The notes under the pieces were generated by a model that saw only the letters and a program-made list of their open reading frames with translations, was not told where the DNA came from and did no database searches. A stretch of DNA of 64,000 nt from Dinochytrium kinnereticum. Taxonomy: Eukaryota > Chytridiomycota > Chytridiomycetes > Chytridiales > Chytridiaceae. Positions 31,426 to 43,690 of the stretch are shown piece after piece. The translations under genes and the position numbers were made by a program. Numbering within the stretch: the first letter of the stretch is position 1; every line of letters starts with the position of its first letter. The stretch lies in NCBI GenBank assembly GCA_027604005.1, contig JADGJT010000040.1:1-64000 (forward strand), written 5' to 3'.

Positions 31426-31632
31426 CTAACCCCTTTGAAACATAAGCTCTTGCCTCTCGAGCAGGCTCCCCTTCTTCCAAAAGATGCACTGTCTAACAAA
31501 GTAGGCAATCATCGCACAGGCAAAGAGAACCGACGATGTTGTCAGGACGGTGAGAACAAACTCGGGGGTGAGCTCAAGCTGATCATCTTCTCGGGAGATG
31601 AAGGTTAAGAGACGGATTTGCGACTCTTGCAT
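31426..31632 (-). CDS. Putative small single-pass membrane protein (68 aa)
   Basis: A 68-residue frame with ATG start. The N-terminal half is acidic (SREDDQLELTPEF), followed by one hydrophobic span of about 22 residues (VLTVLTTSSVLFACAMIAYFV) and a basic C-terminal part (WKKGSLLERQELMF). Such a layout is typical of small subunits of ER or mitochondrial membrane complexes. It lies in otherwise gene-free sequence between the helicase and the RBR ligase, so it is not a shadow of another gene. I cannot name a family. It could be a chance ORF. Confidence 0.4.
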   Translation of the reverse strand: MQESQIRLLTFISREDDQLELTPEFVLTVLTTSSVLFACAMIAYFVRQCIFWKKGSLLERQELMFQRG

Positions 31633-32270
31633 GGTTTGAAGAATGGAGGGATTCTGACTCTACGGAAAGACGGAAAGGGAAAAGGTTAAGTATGTTCGGA
31701 TTGAGATGAGGAATGGGGATGGAGTGCTGTTGGGAAATGGAGTCTCAGATAATAGTCGCGAAACTTAGGTTTATCACCACGGTGTGTGTAAGCCAGCCAA
31801 AGGAAATGGTATCATCATTGTAGTTGGGCGGGATATAGCAATTGATCCCTCGGGAGAGATCAAGGGGTAGGGGGGTTCTTTTTGCTCACCTTTTTTCTGT
31901 CACCACATTCAACTTTTTTTTTCTCATTTTTCAAACTTAATTTTCATTTTATACTCGAATTCAAGTCAATTAACCTGCAATGATAAAAACAAGCAAACCG
32001 ACAAAACAGCATCAACAAACTAAAGCTTCAACGATAAAATAAATAACTCAACGCAACCAAAGCCGCTTATAAACAACAAGGATAATACAAAAAGAATAAG
32101 TACTTATAAACAAACATGTGTGAAGCAACACTTGAAAACAACAGCAAATCAACAAAAGCGTTGCCTAAACAGATAGAAAAATCCATCGGGAATAATAAAC
32201 ATCAAAGACCCAGACGTCATCGTGAACATAATGAGAAGTAGATGGGGTCAAAGCAAATAGGGAATATTAG
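31633..32270. other. Intergenic region
   Basis: A/T-rich 640 bases between the small membrane ORF and the 3' end of the RBR ligase gene (both minus). No supported feature; it should contain the promoter of the small gene and the terminator of the RBR gene. Confidence 0.35.
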
Positions 32271-33732
32271 TTAAGCCCCAGCCGTTAATCGCCAAAAGTA
32301 TCGCCTTCTCTCGTTGGGGTCATTATACTTTTTGCGGAAACAAGGACTCCAAAACTGGTCGTAATGCCAATCGTATCGACCGTTAGGTTTTCCAATAACC
32401 CATCGGCACTACAAAAATGAGAAAGGAGAGAAAGAAAAAAAAGGCGTCAGCATGGTATTCTGAATGTCAATCAAACAAGTGAAAAAACAAAATCTCACAT
32501 TCAGACACCAATGATAGTGGCAAAACGGGCAAGTCATATGGTTGCATCCACTTTCCTTCCAGGTGTTGACTTTGCAGTGAGGGCATTTGGCATAATTCCT
32601 ATCCTTTCGCATAAGTCCCGTGAGCAAAACCTCCAGTTTCTCGTTCTTTCCTTTCTCCGCAGAGCTATTCTTGGGCAGCTTCATATTGCCTCCCTTGAAC
32701 CTCTTTGCAAGGTTGAACCACGAGCAGAAAGGGTTAGAGTGCTTATGCTCTGCATCGTTTGATTGACATCTTCTACACCACTAAAAGAAAATAGGAGAAG
32801 TTATAGTACGCTCATCGACATTCTGAACTGGAAACAAAAGGAGAAGAAAAAACCAACCTCTTTCTCACAAATAGAGCACTTGACCCATCGAACCTTTGAA
32901 TCCGCGAGGAACACATTCGGGCAATCAGGGGTTGGGCAGCAGATCTTTTCGCGGTCATCCCTTAGGGCTTCCAAAACCGAACCAATGCAGTAAAGCTTCC
33001 AATCCGCGGGGCTGACGAGCCTCCTTATGACAGAATCAGGAATGGGGCCATTCGCATAGTATCCACATCCAGGACAGGTTATGGGATAGAAACGGTTTCG
33101 AATGTTGGAGGTTATGTAGTGACGCATACAAGGTAAGCAAACAACATGGTGGCATTCCATGCACATCTGGCGTGTGGGCGGTTCAACCTCCACAAAGCAC
33201 ACGTCACAGGTAGGGTATCCTCCCTCAACTTCCTCAGTCTCAGGCTCCACTGAAGCAGCCACCACCTCTGAGGAGATACCATGAATGCAAGTGGTATCCT
33301 CCTCCCATGATGATTTCTGCTCAGCCTCATCCTTTGACTCTTCCAAGGGCTTTGATGTCAGTTCCGTAGCCGCCAACGCCTTCATCTCATCCACATCCCC
33401 GTTTGATTTAGTGAGCGCCTTTGAGCCTTCAGAATCGGTGATAATCGCGCCCTCAACGTCGTCGGATAAGGTGGCACCCAGCGGTGGTTCAGTTGACACA
33501 CAGCCGATGAAAGTCGCCAGCCTGGTGATGTCGCGGAGGTCGTCGTCGTGGTCAGATGCATCTCGTAGAATCTCATGGTCATCGGGCTTTCTCAACACAA
33601 CAAAGGGACCCTGGGGATGATCACGGTTCTTGCAGCCTGCTGTTTCATTTGAAGAGAGAGAGGGGGGCTGAAATCAGCATCTGGCTTGGCTGCGACGAAC
33701 GCACAGACAGACGATGGCGACCTACCTCCCAT
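32271..33732 (-). CDS. RBR (RING-IBR-RING) E3 ubiquitin ligase
   Basis: Four exons: 33726-33732 (seven bases: ATG GGA G), 32858-33639, 32499-32780, 32271-32408; 402 residues. After an acidic N-terminal region come RING1 (CDVCFVEVEPP...CMECHHVVCLPCMRHY...CPGCGYY), the IBR zinc region (CCPTPDCPNVFL...CSICEKE joined in phase to WCRRCQSN, C..H..NPFC) and RING2 (CPHCKVNTWKESGCNHMTCPFC...WC). The Cys of GCNHMTC corresponds to the catalytic cysteine that takes ubiquitin from the E2 before transfer, as in parkin and HOIP. Exon 4 completes the end (CRWVIGKPNGRYDWHYDQFW). The tiny first exon is inferred because it gives an ATG with perfect donor and phase; without it the first ATG would be 33598. Confidence 0.85.
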
Positions 33733-34057
33733 AGTTGGTTGCGTTGAGGTGTGATGCGGGATGGAATGATGCGGTGAGGGGTCGGTGAAGCTGTGAGAGC
33801 TGAGATGTGATGGGAGGGCAACGGGGTTTTATTTGGTGATGTTTTGAGTGGCCCAGAATTGTTTTCTGCAAAGCCGATTTGTCTTTTGCCTCAATTTGTG
33901 TTGAACTCTCAGTGATGGGGCAACGGTAAAGCTGATTGATGGAGTCGAGCTTTGCTCGAGTTGAGTTGAATCCATTTGGCACTGATTATCAGAAGGTCGT
34001 GCATGGAGAACCCATCACACATGAAACTACTCGGTGTATTCAGCAAAAGTCAGACAG
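33733..34057. other. Intergenic region, promoter of the RBR ligase
   Basis: 325 bases between two minus-strand genes. No clear element stands out. Confidence 0.3.
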
Positions 34058-36097
34058 TCAATTGATCCGTTTTGCTCCAATCTTGCCTGCCTTCTTCCAC
34101 TCAAGATCTCGCAGAACAAACTTCTGAACCTGGAACAGCAAAGATTTATTTTAAAAGGAAAAAAAAGGTGGGGGGCATACCTTCCCAGTGCTGGTTTTGG
34201 GAAGTTCGTCGACAATTTCAATACGAGCCGGCATCTTGAACCCGGCAAGCTTTGTTCTGAGATGAGTATGGAGACCCTGTAGCCATTGCTCAGAGCGACC
34301 CTGAACGCCAGGTTTGAGAGTAACGTAAGCCACGGGTCTTTCTCCCCATTTCTCATCAGGGCTGGCTACAACGCACCCTTCCAGGACATCGGGGAAAGAC
34401 ACCACAGCTTGTTCGACCTCAATGGTGGAAATGTTCTCGCCCCCTTTGTTTCGTCATAACACTCAGGTTATTTACCTTATATTCATTCAACTGCACCTGA
34501 GATGATGATATCCTTCTTTCGATCCCGGAGTTCAATATACCCATCAGGATGCCTGACCCCAATGTCGCCAGAATGAAACCAGCCACCTCGGAACGCCTCC
34601 TTTGTCGCCTTCTCATCATTCAAATATCCCTGGAATAAGAGCCTTCTCAATATGTTTGTCTCGTGATAAGAATGATTTACCATCATAACAATGTTACCTC
34701 GCATCACGACCTCACCCATCGTTGTTGCATCCCATGGCGTATCGGTCATATCAGCATTTACGACACGAATCTCATCGCTCATAATATATCCCTGTCCCTG
34801 CCTAGCAACTTTCACGGCTTGCTCCACGGGAGGCATGGACTTCCATTCATCTTGCCATGCGCAAACTGTCGAATATTTACAAAGGTGTGTTAACCAGAGA
34901 AGGGGTTAGAAAAAGAGAAATAGACGCCACAACAACGCGCCATACCTGAGGTAGGGCCATAAGTCTCCGTAAGCCCATAAACATGAACCGGAACCAAATT
35001 CAGCGCCAACATACTCTCTAACAAAGTCGGGCTCGGCGGTGCTGCAGCGACCATCGTCTTAACCGTCCTCTCTAGTCTTCTCGCATTCGGATGGGTTACA
35101 ATTTGAGTCTGCACAGTGGGTGCCGCGCAATAATGAGTGACCCCAACATCCAAAAATGTCTTCCAAATGATATCGTAATCGACTTTTCGAATGATCACAT
35201 GGCACGCTCCAACGGCTGTGACGGCCCATGGAAAGCACCAGCCGTTGGCGTGGAACATAGGAACAATCCAGAGGTATTTTGAACTGCAATTCATCTCCAT
35301 CTCCATCGCGTCGCCGAGAGCCAGAAGGTATGCGCCTCTGTAATGATACATAACTGTATAAAGTTAGCAGAGAATCCACATGTTTTAAATAAAGGGAGCA
35401 AGTGAGTCCAACCTCCTTTCGGCCGCCCAGTTGTTCCACTGGTGAAGTTAATGGCAATACACTCATCCTCCGATTTAATCGGCGGGAAGTCATCAAACTT
35501 GGGAGGCTCCAAAGAATCTTCCCGATGGGTAAAAATCTCAAACGGATCCGTCTCCGAGTATGTGTCATCGCAAACAATAACCTCGGCAACCCCACATTTC
35601 TCGGCGTTCACGGCAACCGAGGCAAGCTCATGATCCACAAACAAAACCCTCGTCCTGGAAGTCTTCAAGATATACTCCACCTCATCCGCATTGAGTCTAG
35701 AATTAATGCAAACAAGCACGCATCCCGCCAGCGGAACAGCGAAATGAGCTTCAAGAATTACTGGAGAGTTTGGCACAAACACAGCAACACGATCACCCTT
35801 CTCAACGCTTGAGGACTTCATAAGTGCCGATGCAAACCGTCGAACCCGAGAAGAAAAGGTTGCGTAGCTCTGCACTGTGTTATTGTACATGACTGCGTCT
35901 CGGGTGGGATAAAGCATTGCAGTTCGCTTGAGAAAGGCTACGGGGTTGAGCTCGGTGCGGTATGGCGGGTAGTCTCTTGGAAGACCGGCTGTGGATGATG
36001 TTAAGTTGGACCGCACCGCGATCGGCATGCCGGCATCCGCGGGGAAGCGTTGCTCATCAAAGCGCAGATGGTTGGAGATAGAGCGAATGCGATGCAT
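34058..36097 (-). CDS. AMP-dependent acyl-CoA ligase (acyl-activating enzyme)
   Basis: Six exons: 35413-36097, 34946-35353, 34681-34865, 34497-34629, 34181-34443, 34058-34129; 581 residues. It is an ANL-superfamily adenylating enzyme. The P-loop-like motif FTSGTTGRPKG, then VPMFHANGW, YGLTETYGPT (A5), [30 protein letters not shown] (A7-A8 hinge) and the A10 lysine in TSTGKVQK are all present; exon junctions fall inside several motifs and restore them exactly. It most resembles the medium/long-chain acyl-CoA synthetase-like AAE group of plants and fungi, which activates carboxylic acids with ATP and CoA. The exact substrate cannot be read from the sequence. No PTS1 is seen at the C-terminus (ends KRIN); the Arg-containing N-terminus could be a weak mitochondrial signal. 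Confidence 0.88.
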
Positions 36098-36273
36098 GGC
36101 TGAATTGCTTGGTCACGTTTTTTGTTTGTCGCTTTGGTCAAGTCAAAGAAATTGAACTTGAAGGTATAGGCAGCGCGTCTTTAGCACAGAGAGGAGACGA
36201 CGTGTCTATGGAACATGTCTCTTTATTCAGAAATATCTCTCTTTCTTCAAGACTCCCGTCCGGTCATCATGAA

Positions 36274-37372
36274 TCAGATGTGATGAATTCCCGTGCTGCC
36301 CCCCAGAACCCCACCAGCCCGTCCAGCCTTCAAATGCCTAAACAAGGCCTTGTAAACAAGCACTGTCCACCAAGCATTCAACCCCGAGAGCGCAGCAATA
36401 TTAAACACTGTAAGAGCAGAAACCAAAAGCGGCAGCCTTCTGAACCGTTTCCAGAAGTTGATCAATTTCTCCTTAAACGTCCTTCCTTCCTCTCCACGAA
36501 CAGCGTAGAAGATGCAAGCGGGGCCAGTGAGGAATCGGAATATGGTGAAAAGAACGCAGCGGGTGATGAGGAGTGGAGTTTGAAGGGATGTGAGGGCGTT
36601 GGGTGGGAGGATGTCGCTTAGCGCAACTTTTTCGGCGTTCTGGAGCATGTACAGGATGTTGGTTGGTACCACTGTTATCTCACTGGGACAAAAGGCTGCC
36701 GGGAAGAAAGATGCTATTCGATATCTTTCAAAAGCAAAAGGAAATAAATAGTGTATTAATAATGAAACCCCTTAAAAAAGGCAGTAAAAAAAATAATGAA
36801 AAGGACCCGTAGTTATACCTTCTCATGAATCCGGTTCCCAGTAGACCTGCCAGATTCCAAAAGACGAAAGGATGGTGATGTCAGTGCTCACACGAGGAGT
36901 CTTAGTATCAGCAAAGGAAAAAAAACCAACGAAACGCTGCAGGATACAAACCAACAACGTGATGAAGCCAAACAGATGGATGCTCCCCCTCCACAAAAGC
37001 CATAACCCCAAGATCGTAAGCTGTAAAAGCAAAATGTGCTGCGAACACACGATCAAGCAAGTCTGGATAAGGCACCAGCCAATTCCCACTTTTCCAAGGC
37101 CGATCCCAAGCAAGCAGTTTAATGACTGGCACGGAGACAAGCACAGCATTAACGGTTGATGGAATCTTTTCCACAAACAGATGCTGCTTTTTGGTTAGGG
37201 TCTTAATGCCAGGGAATAGAGCTGATGCGGACGCTTTGTGGAGCAGAACGTGAAGGAGAAGCGGAGCGAGAACTCGTGCGTCTGTGAAAGGATTTCTTGG
37301 AGGCGGTAAGCCCGACTCTTCACTACTTGAACCATTGCTGTTGTCTGTTGTGGCCTTATTTGTCAAGGACAT
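36274..37372 (-). CDS. TLC-domain multi-pass membrane protein
   Basis: Three exons: 36952-37372, 36819-36846 (28 bases), 36274-36724; 299 residues. The TLC (TRAM-LAG1-CLN8) family pattern is visible: TAYDLGVMAF, the conserved histidine pair in SVWLHHVVG, then LLGTGFMRRYRIASFF, a Ser-Glu in a membrane helix (CPSEITVVPTNILYML) and FTIFRFLTGPACIFY before the last helix. The small middle exon exactly bridges HHVVG to the next helix, giving a conserved-looking continuous domain. It is closer to TMEM56/TLCD-like proteins, implicated in membrane lipid composition, than to ceramide synthases. An ER or plasma membrane site is likely. Its start lies only 80 bases from the stop of the upstream TIR-ankyrin gene on the same strand. 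Confidence 0.75.
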
Positions 37373-37452
37373 TGTAGTCTGTCGAGCCAGTCAATGCACG
37401 TAACACCGATTTAAAGGACCTGCACTGCACGTTGTTTTTATTTTATTTCTTA

Positions 37453-39860
37453 CTACTGGATACTGCATGTGCATCCATTGCGTTGTGGAAGCTTCTCCGT
37501 CTTATCCACGTTAATCTTTGGCTTCTTTTGCGTAGAGTTGTGAGAAACCCGTCGTGACCCAGCCTTCTCATGAACATGGTAGGACGCCCCAGCCCCGCTT
37601 GCTCGTCCGGTGCGGTCCCCCTCAGATGTCCGCGGGTGAACCTTCTTGGACCCTCGAGTTGTATTTCTCCTTAACCCCTGTAAAGACTTGCTTGCCAAAA
37701 CCTCAACGGCAACAGATTTGTTTCCAGCGATTGCTAGGTCTTGCGCCGTCTTACCATCGTTATTCCTAGCCGACCTGTTGGCCCCTTTCTCTAAAAGAAT
37801 TTCAAGTATGGCGTCATCGCCCAACGTCGCGGCGAGCATTAACGGTGTGGTTCCAGAAGCATCCTTCAAATCACAGGCGGCAATTGAGCATGAGTTCTCA
37901 AGGAGATATTGAACAACATCCGCGTGCTGATTTTCCACCGCCAGATGGAGTGAAGTCTTACCATCGTTATCGGCCACATTGACATGTGTTCCAGCTTCAA
38001 TGAGCCATTCCACTGCCTGTAAATGGCCACCAGCCGCTGCAGCCATTAGAGGCGTCCAACCCTTTTTGCTGACAACGTCTTTCGAGCACCCAATAGATTT
38101 GAGGTACTCCATGATATCAACATAATTCTTGCTGGCAGCAAGGTATAATGGCGTGCACCCATCATCCGTTTTAGCCTCTACATTTCGAAGCCCGCAGTCA
38201 TAAAGCACCTTCACCACCTCTAAATGCCCAGAAAAGCATCCAGCGTGCAAAGGTGTCCATCCATGTGAGCTTGCCATATGCAACGCAACTCCAGCCTCAC
38301 GGATCAAAAACGAAACAATCTCAATGAATCCAAGTGACGCAGCTGCGTGAAGAGGCGTGAGGTGCATATTGGTTAAGGCGTTTGGGTCCGCGCCGTTCGT
38401 GATAAGGTACTTCACAACTTCCAAATGATTGTTCATAGCCGCCAAAAACAATGGGGTTGAACCATCGTCATTCCGGCATTCTAAGTCAGCGTGACCTGCC
38501 TCTACTAGCGCCTTTACAGCATCAATATGACCAGAGTTGGCTGCAGAACTCAACGGATACCAACCACAGTCATTCGCAGCATTCACGTTGGCGCCCTGAG
38601 AGATTAGCCAAACGACTACCTCAGTATGCCCAGAATAACTAGCAGAGTACAGAGGAGTCCACTTATGAATCGTCATGGCCTCCATATCAGCATTATGCAT
38701 CACAAGGAACTGAACAACGTCAAGGTGACCCGTTAAAGCCGCGGAAGCTAGCGGGGTCCACCCTGTTGAGCTTTGTGTGTCAACCCTAGCACCAGCCTTC
38801 ATCAGCATATTCACAGCCTCAAGGTGTCCATTATACGCGGCCGAGTTCAGTGGAGTCCATCCATTAGCACCTTTGGTTTCGACGTTCACCCGGTTCGTCG
38901 TCAACAATTTTTTTAGCTGCTTCACATCACCACTGGCTGACAGCGCCAGTAATCTTTCCTCTATTGACAGGCCCGCCAGCGGGTCTTCTTCTACAGGTGG
39001 AGATAGAGGTCGCTCTGTGGCTTCGCCTGAAGTGGTAGGTCGAGTTTGGGCTTGGGAGTCTTTGGTTGAGGCGTTGGAGGTTTCTCTTAGTTCAAGTGGT
39101 GAGCCTGTTGGGGTTTGATCATTAGCAGGACTATCTGCTCTTGGCTGTGGTGGTGATTGCATAGGCTGGACTCCATGGTCATGTAAAGCATGGAGAAGCT
39201 CTTGAAACTTGTCTTCGAACGTGTCTGGCTCCTACACACACAATTGTCTCAGTACACGCCTCTATTGCGACTCACTATACCTGACGAAAGTCGATGTAAA
39301 GAGGGCTGCCAATTTTGAACTTTATGGCACTCTTCCTCCAGCTATTATTTTCCGCTTTCCCCACAACCGCTTGGATTATCGGAAGCGATAAATCACAAAT
39401 GTATGATACCTCCAGGTTGCAGTTCTTACTTTGAATGTACTCGTCCGATATGCAAACAACAGCTACGCTAGCTATCAAACCCGTCAGCGCGATGCTTTCT
39501 TCAAATTTCCCTCGCAATCCAGACAAAAAGTAACCAGCGAGAATGGGTTTACCTTTCTCCAATGCCGCAGCCAGCTGAGCGTGAAGGTCCTTCCCAGCTC
39601 TCAACTCATTCACGTCCAACCAAACCTTGTAACCTCTATCCTTCAAAGTCTGCGCAATCTTCCGAGGATCCGATTTTGGCGCCTTATTGTACCAGAGCGT
39701 CGTCAGAACCATCTTTGTCTGAACGGCGCAACAAGCAGTATACATTATTTCAAGAAAAACCCACCCCCATGAGATTCATCGAAGGATTAACTTGATGTGC
39801 TGCATAGGAATTCGACCACGCGTAAGAGATGAAGATGTGATTATTGAATGTTTCCGACAT
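37453..39860 (-). CDS. TIR domain + ankyrin repeats + C-terminal CaaX box
   Basis: Four exons: 39792-39860, 39553-39718, 39281-39471, 37453-39231; all junctions in phase, 734 residues. Residues 7-135 form a TIR domain: HIFISYAWSN (box 1), YKVWLDVNELRAGKDL (BB-loop region), AVVCISDEYIQSKNCNLEV (Glu99, placed like the catalytic glutamate of NAD-cleaving TIR domains) and PIIQAVVG. A disordered linker (about 165-240) leads to about twelve ankyrin repeats (about 245-660), for example GWTPLNSAAYNGHLEAV. A basic tail ends in CTCSIQ, a CaaX farnesylation motif with an adjacent Cys that could be palmitoylated. The inference is a membrane-tethered signalling or NAD-consuming protein whose ankyrin array binds a partner. 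TIR domains are very rare in Dikarya but known in early-diverging fungi. Start ATG 39858-39860 is the only one before box 1. Confidence 0.85.
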
Positions 39861-40278
39861 GCCGCATCTTCATCCGATAGTGATGTGTGCGTTTAAGGTG
39901 AGGGATCTGGTACAGTAAGTTGGTCTCTCCATCCTAAATTTTTAGAAAGTTCACTGTCTGATTCATGCTAATCGGTGAATCTGGGATTAACAAGATTGTC
40001 ATTTATTCAAGCATCCCCGTCGGGTCCCTATCATCCACAGTTCGTCCTCCCCACATATATGATAATTAATTGAAGGAAGACAGGCAAGTAAAAACGCAGC
40101 TAAGAAATAACAGCATCTACGTAATAAAATAGAATATGTGAATTCCGAAAACAAATTATTAGGAAAGAAAGAATCGGCAAAGACAGAAAACGACAGCGAA
40201 ATATAGAAGAAAAATACGGCTTTGCGAAAGCCCTAAGCTGCGTAACAGTAATTCAAAGACCTCAGACTCCACTCCACA
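39861..40278. other. Intergenic region
   Basis: 418 AT-rich bases between the EDC3 stop and the TIR-ANK start (both minus). It should include the promoter of the TIR-ANK gene. No distinctive element is seen. Confidence 0.3.
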
Positions 40279-43200
40279 CTATGCCTCCCCATCCTCCTCC
40301 TCAGCGAACGAAAGTCCAATCAAGAATTTATCTCCAAACGGCGGCAGGTACTTAATGCGCGCCATGCCAACAGCAGCAGCCAGTCCCCCGCCCCCGCCGG
40401 GACCAACCCTCCCAAATTTGTGAAAAACAATCTTCGGGATTCCAAGGTCTGCGAGGAATAGTTCACCGGTGAGGTCGCGTGACATCAGTCCCGTCTTTGG
40501 AAGACCAAAGGCCATCGTCCATTTAGCGTTGATATAGTGGGCTGGGGAGGTCGGTTGGCCTACGCACGCAATAAATGTTAGCGGCTTTGTTCTTAAAACA
40601 CCATAAAAAGTATGTGCGAACTGAAGAACGGAATATTCTTTAAACGCACCAGTCAAACCGCTAACACCGCTAGGAACGTCTAAGCTCAAGACATTCGCCT
40701 TGTTCTCATTAGCCCACTTCATCAGATCGCAAACAAAAAGCCGATCATTTTCAGAGGGAAGGTCCAAAATCGTCTGATGAGGCCCAAGAAGCGCGTCAAC
40801 GATAAGATCCACCGGCTGGACAGTCGGTAGTGGCAGCTCAGGTATACCCCTAACGATCTGACCCCCAGTCGGAAGGTAGATCTTCCTCTGATAAGCTACA
40901 GTCTGTTACATTGCAGAACATTAGCTTGCGATCAATACTAAAACAAAATGTTCCTGCGAGACTTACGTTAGACTGCTCAGCTTCGTTTCCGACAGCGCAA
41001 ACCATGACGTTCACCTCGTGATTTGCGAGGTGGCGAGCGGCACAGAGAGCGTAGGCCCCGGTTTTATTATTTCCAGCCAGAACGACTACAATAGGTGCAG
41101 AGTTATGGTTCCCTGGCTTAATTCGCCTCCCGCCTCCTGCAAAAATTGTTAGAATACCGAAGTTATCGACGATGGTTCGGAAAAAGGCCATAGAACAAGA
41201 TATGGAGAAAAGTTACCAATAGCCTGAAGCACCATCATAGCAACACCCCGACCACCATTCTCAATCATCTGCTCCTCATTCGGCCCAGTCTCCGCAACAG
41301 CTAATCTCTCAATCTCCACCATTTCCGCAGGCGTAACACTAGGCACAGCCACACCAACCGAAGAGATAAACGCAGGTCTCTTCCTCGCCGTCAAAAGCGC
41401 TGAAGGGCCTCCAGAACCCTCACCCGCAATCGGTGTCGTATCAAAGTATTCATCACCAGCCTCAAAAGCGGCTGCACCGTCACTCTCAAGTTCACTTTCA
41501 ACCTCACCGTCATTTCCGGTTTCGTCACCACTGGGGGCGATGTCGAGGACGGGCTCGCGGATTCCAAGTTTGGGTTGACCTGGGATGTAATGGTGGTAGT
41601 ATTGTGAGAGAGGAGGGGTAGCGGCTGAGGAAGATGGAGAGGAGCTGGAGCCGTTAACGCCGGTGTTAGAGGAGGCGGCTCCTGTGGCAGAGGTAGAAGG
41701 TTTCATGCGATTGTGGCTCACTAGAAGGGTTTCCGGGTCGGTCATGTCCGATTCACGAATCTCGGAAAAGACAGTGCTCTTGTCAAAAAGTCGGAGTGAG
41801 CCTTGAATATCAAAGTCTTCAATAATATCCTCAGCATCCTCGCTCGCCCACTCATTCTTGTCTTTTCGGCGCCTTCGAGCTGGGAAAGCAGGTAAGAAAT
41901 CTTCAAGGACGGGGAAAAAGAAAATAGAAACGAAGCGTCTCCTTTGGCGCTTTAATTATAGAATAAATACATACTTGGCGACTGGCCTTCATTTCTTCTA
42001 GCAACCTAAAGCAAAAACCCAGTCAAAAATTAGACTAAAAAAGCCAACGCCAAAGCATTAAACTGAACCATACGAAACAAACAACCTTCTCGGTAACCTT
42101 TGCCTTCTGCACCTTCACCTTATTAACAACAGCCTGTGGCTGATGTACTGTAACACCCCTCTGCCCTCGAACTCCCCCCGCATCATTCCTCAAAGGAGCA
42201 GGCGCACCTAACTTTCTCCCCGAATCTGCAAAAACAGCTCCTACGCTATTTCCCAACTTACTCCTCCCAACCTCTCGACGACTCCTGCCACTAGCCCCCT
42301 GAGCTATTGATACCAAAGCCTGAGCCGTGAAATCAGCGAAATCAATCTCCTCTTCCTCCGTTGCGCTCTCAGGAGCCATGGAAAGGTGGGGCGGGGCCAA
42401 AAAAGGCCCGGGAGCGGAAGGTTGGCGAGGGTTGAAACTTTGGGCAGAAGCTTTGTTAGAGTTGTTTGGTTTTTTCGGTTGCTGCTCAGAAGGGGGAGAC
42501 GGCTTCTGCGGAGTTTGGGCGTGGGCCTTGTTTACTGCAGCTGGTTTCTGGGGTGGCGGTGGGCCTGGTATGGCTCGTAAAACTGACGGGATCTGGTTCC
42601 CTGTGGCTGGGGCTTGAGCGGAAGACGATGAGGGTGGTTTGCTAGAGACCTATTTTTTGTGTTTTTTTATTTGATAAAGAAAAAAAGGGATTAACGTCGA
42701 TTTCATAAGCCTGAATTAACGGCCAAACCTACCGAAAGAATAGCCGGGTCACTCAAAATTGAGGTAGACGGTGTCGACTCTTGTTGCTGCTTCTGCTGTG
42801 GTAGCTTCTTTTGCTGCTGCTGTTGTTGCTGTTGCTGAATCGGCTGTTGCTGCTTCTGCTGATTCTGCTGCGGCAAAGGCTGCTGATGGGGCGGAGGCAC
42901 TGGCGGCATCCTTATCGGGAATTGATTCGGATGAGCCGAGTAAGGATTTAACCCCATGTTTGGATTAAACGGTGGGTGCACCCCTCCTCCCATCGGCATC
43001 CCCGGTCCATGAAAATTCATCATGGGCATCCCGGGGGTAGGCGGCATCATCCCAAACATCTGCTGCTGCGTGATTGGCATTCCTCCAGGGATATAACTAC
43101 CTCCACCAGGTCCACCGTGATGATGATGATGATGCATTAATCCATTCGGCGGCATTGGGAGCTGTCCAGCGGCAGGCGAGGGGAGATTGGCCTGGTATTG

Positions 43201-43690
43201 AGGTTGCATCGGTGGAGCGTGGTTTCCAGGAACCGCCATGGATGGAACGGGATGAGGATTATTCGCTTGAAAAGGAACGTATCCTGATCCATTAGAGGAG
43301 GGTTGCGGTTGTGATGGAGCAGGCGCGGCGGTTGACGGCGAAGGAGTGGGAGTGGGATCGTTCTTGACGAATTGGAGGTCAGATATCTCCTGGGCTGGGA
43401 CGTGATGAGTGGATATCGTTCTTGAAGATCCATTTGCCTTGATGATGGCTTAAAAAACAAGACGTTCAACCCGATCCAAAGGCGGTGGTTAACTAAGATC
43501 TAAGCCGTTTCCATCAAGGCAGCTCCGAAAAGAAAGTTCGCTAAAACAAAGAAAGAGAGAAACCAAGGACCCCACCATTCTCCAAAGTGATCAGCTGGGT
43601 ACCCTCATCAATGCTTAAAACGCGGCCATCGATGACGGACTGGTTCCTGAGGAACAGCCGAACATCCATCCCCACATATGCCGCAGCCAT
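40279..43690 (-). CDS. EDC3: Enhancer of mRNA-decapping protein 3
   Basis: Eight exons: 43576-43690, 42733-43448, 42086-42649, 41976-42006, 41217-41879, 40967-41136, 40650-40902, 40279-40559; 930 residues. Domain order is that of EDC3: an N-terminal LSm domain (AAAYVGMDVRLFLRNQ...GRVLSIDEGTQLITLENAII...), a long Pro/Gln/Met-rich disordered region, an FDF motif (IIEDFDIQGSLRLFDK) and a C-terminal YjeF-N domain (VVLAGNNKTGAYALCAARHL, VDLIVDALLG, LSLDVPSGVSGLTG, FGLPKTGL, LFLADLGIP). EDC3 binds Dcp2 and the helicase Dhh1, scaffolds P-bodies and stimulates decapping in the cytoplasm. It is longer than yeast Edc3 (551) owing to Gln- and Pro-rich insertions, including a His run near residue 140. 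The 31-base exon 4 keeps the frame and links to the FDF region. Confidence 0.95.
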
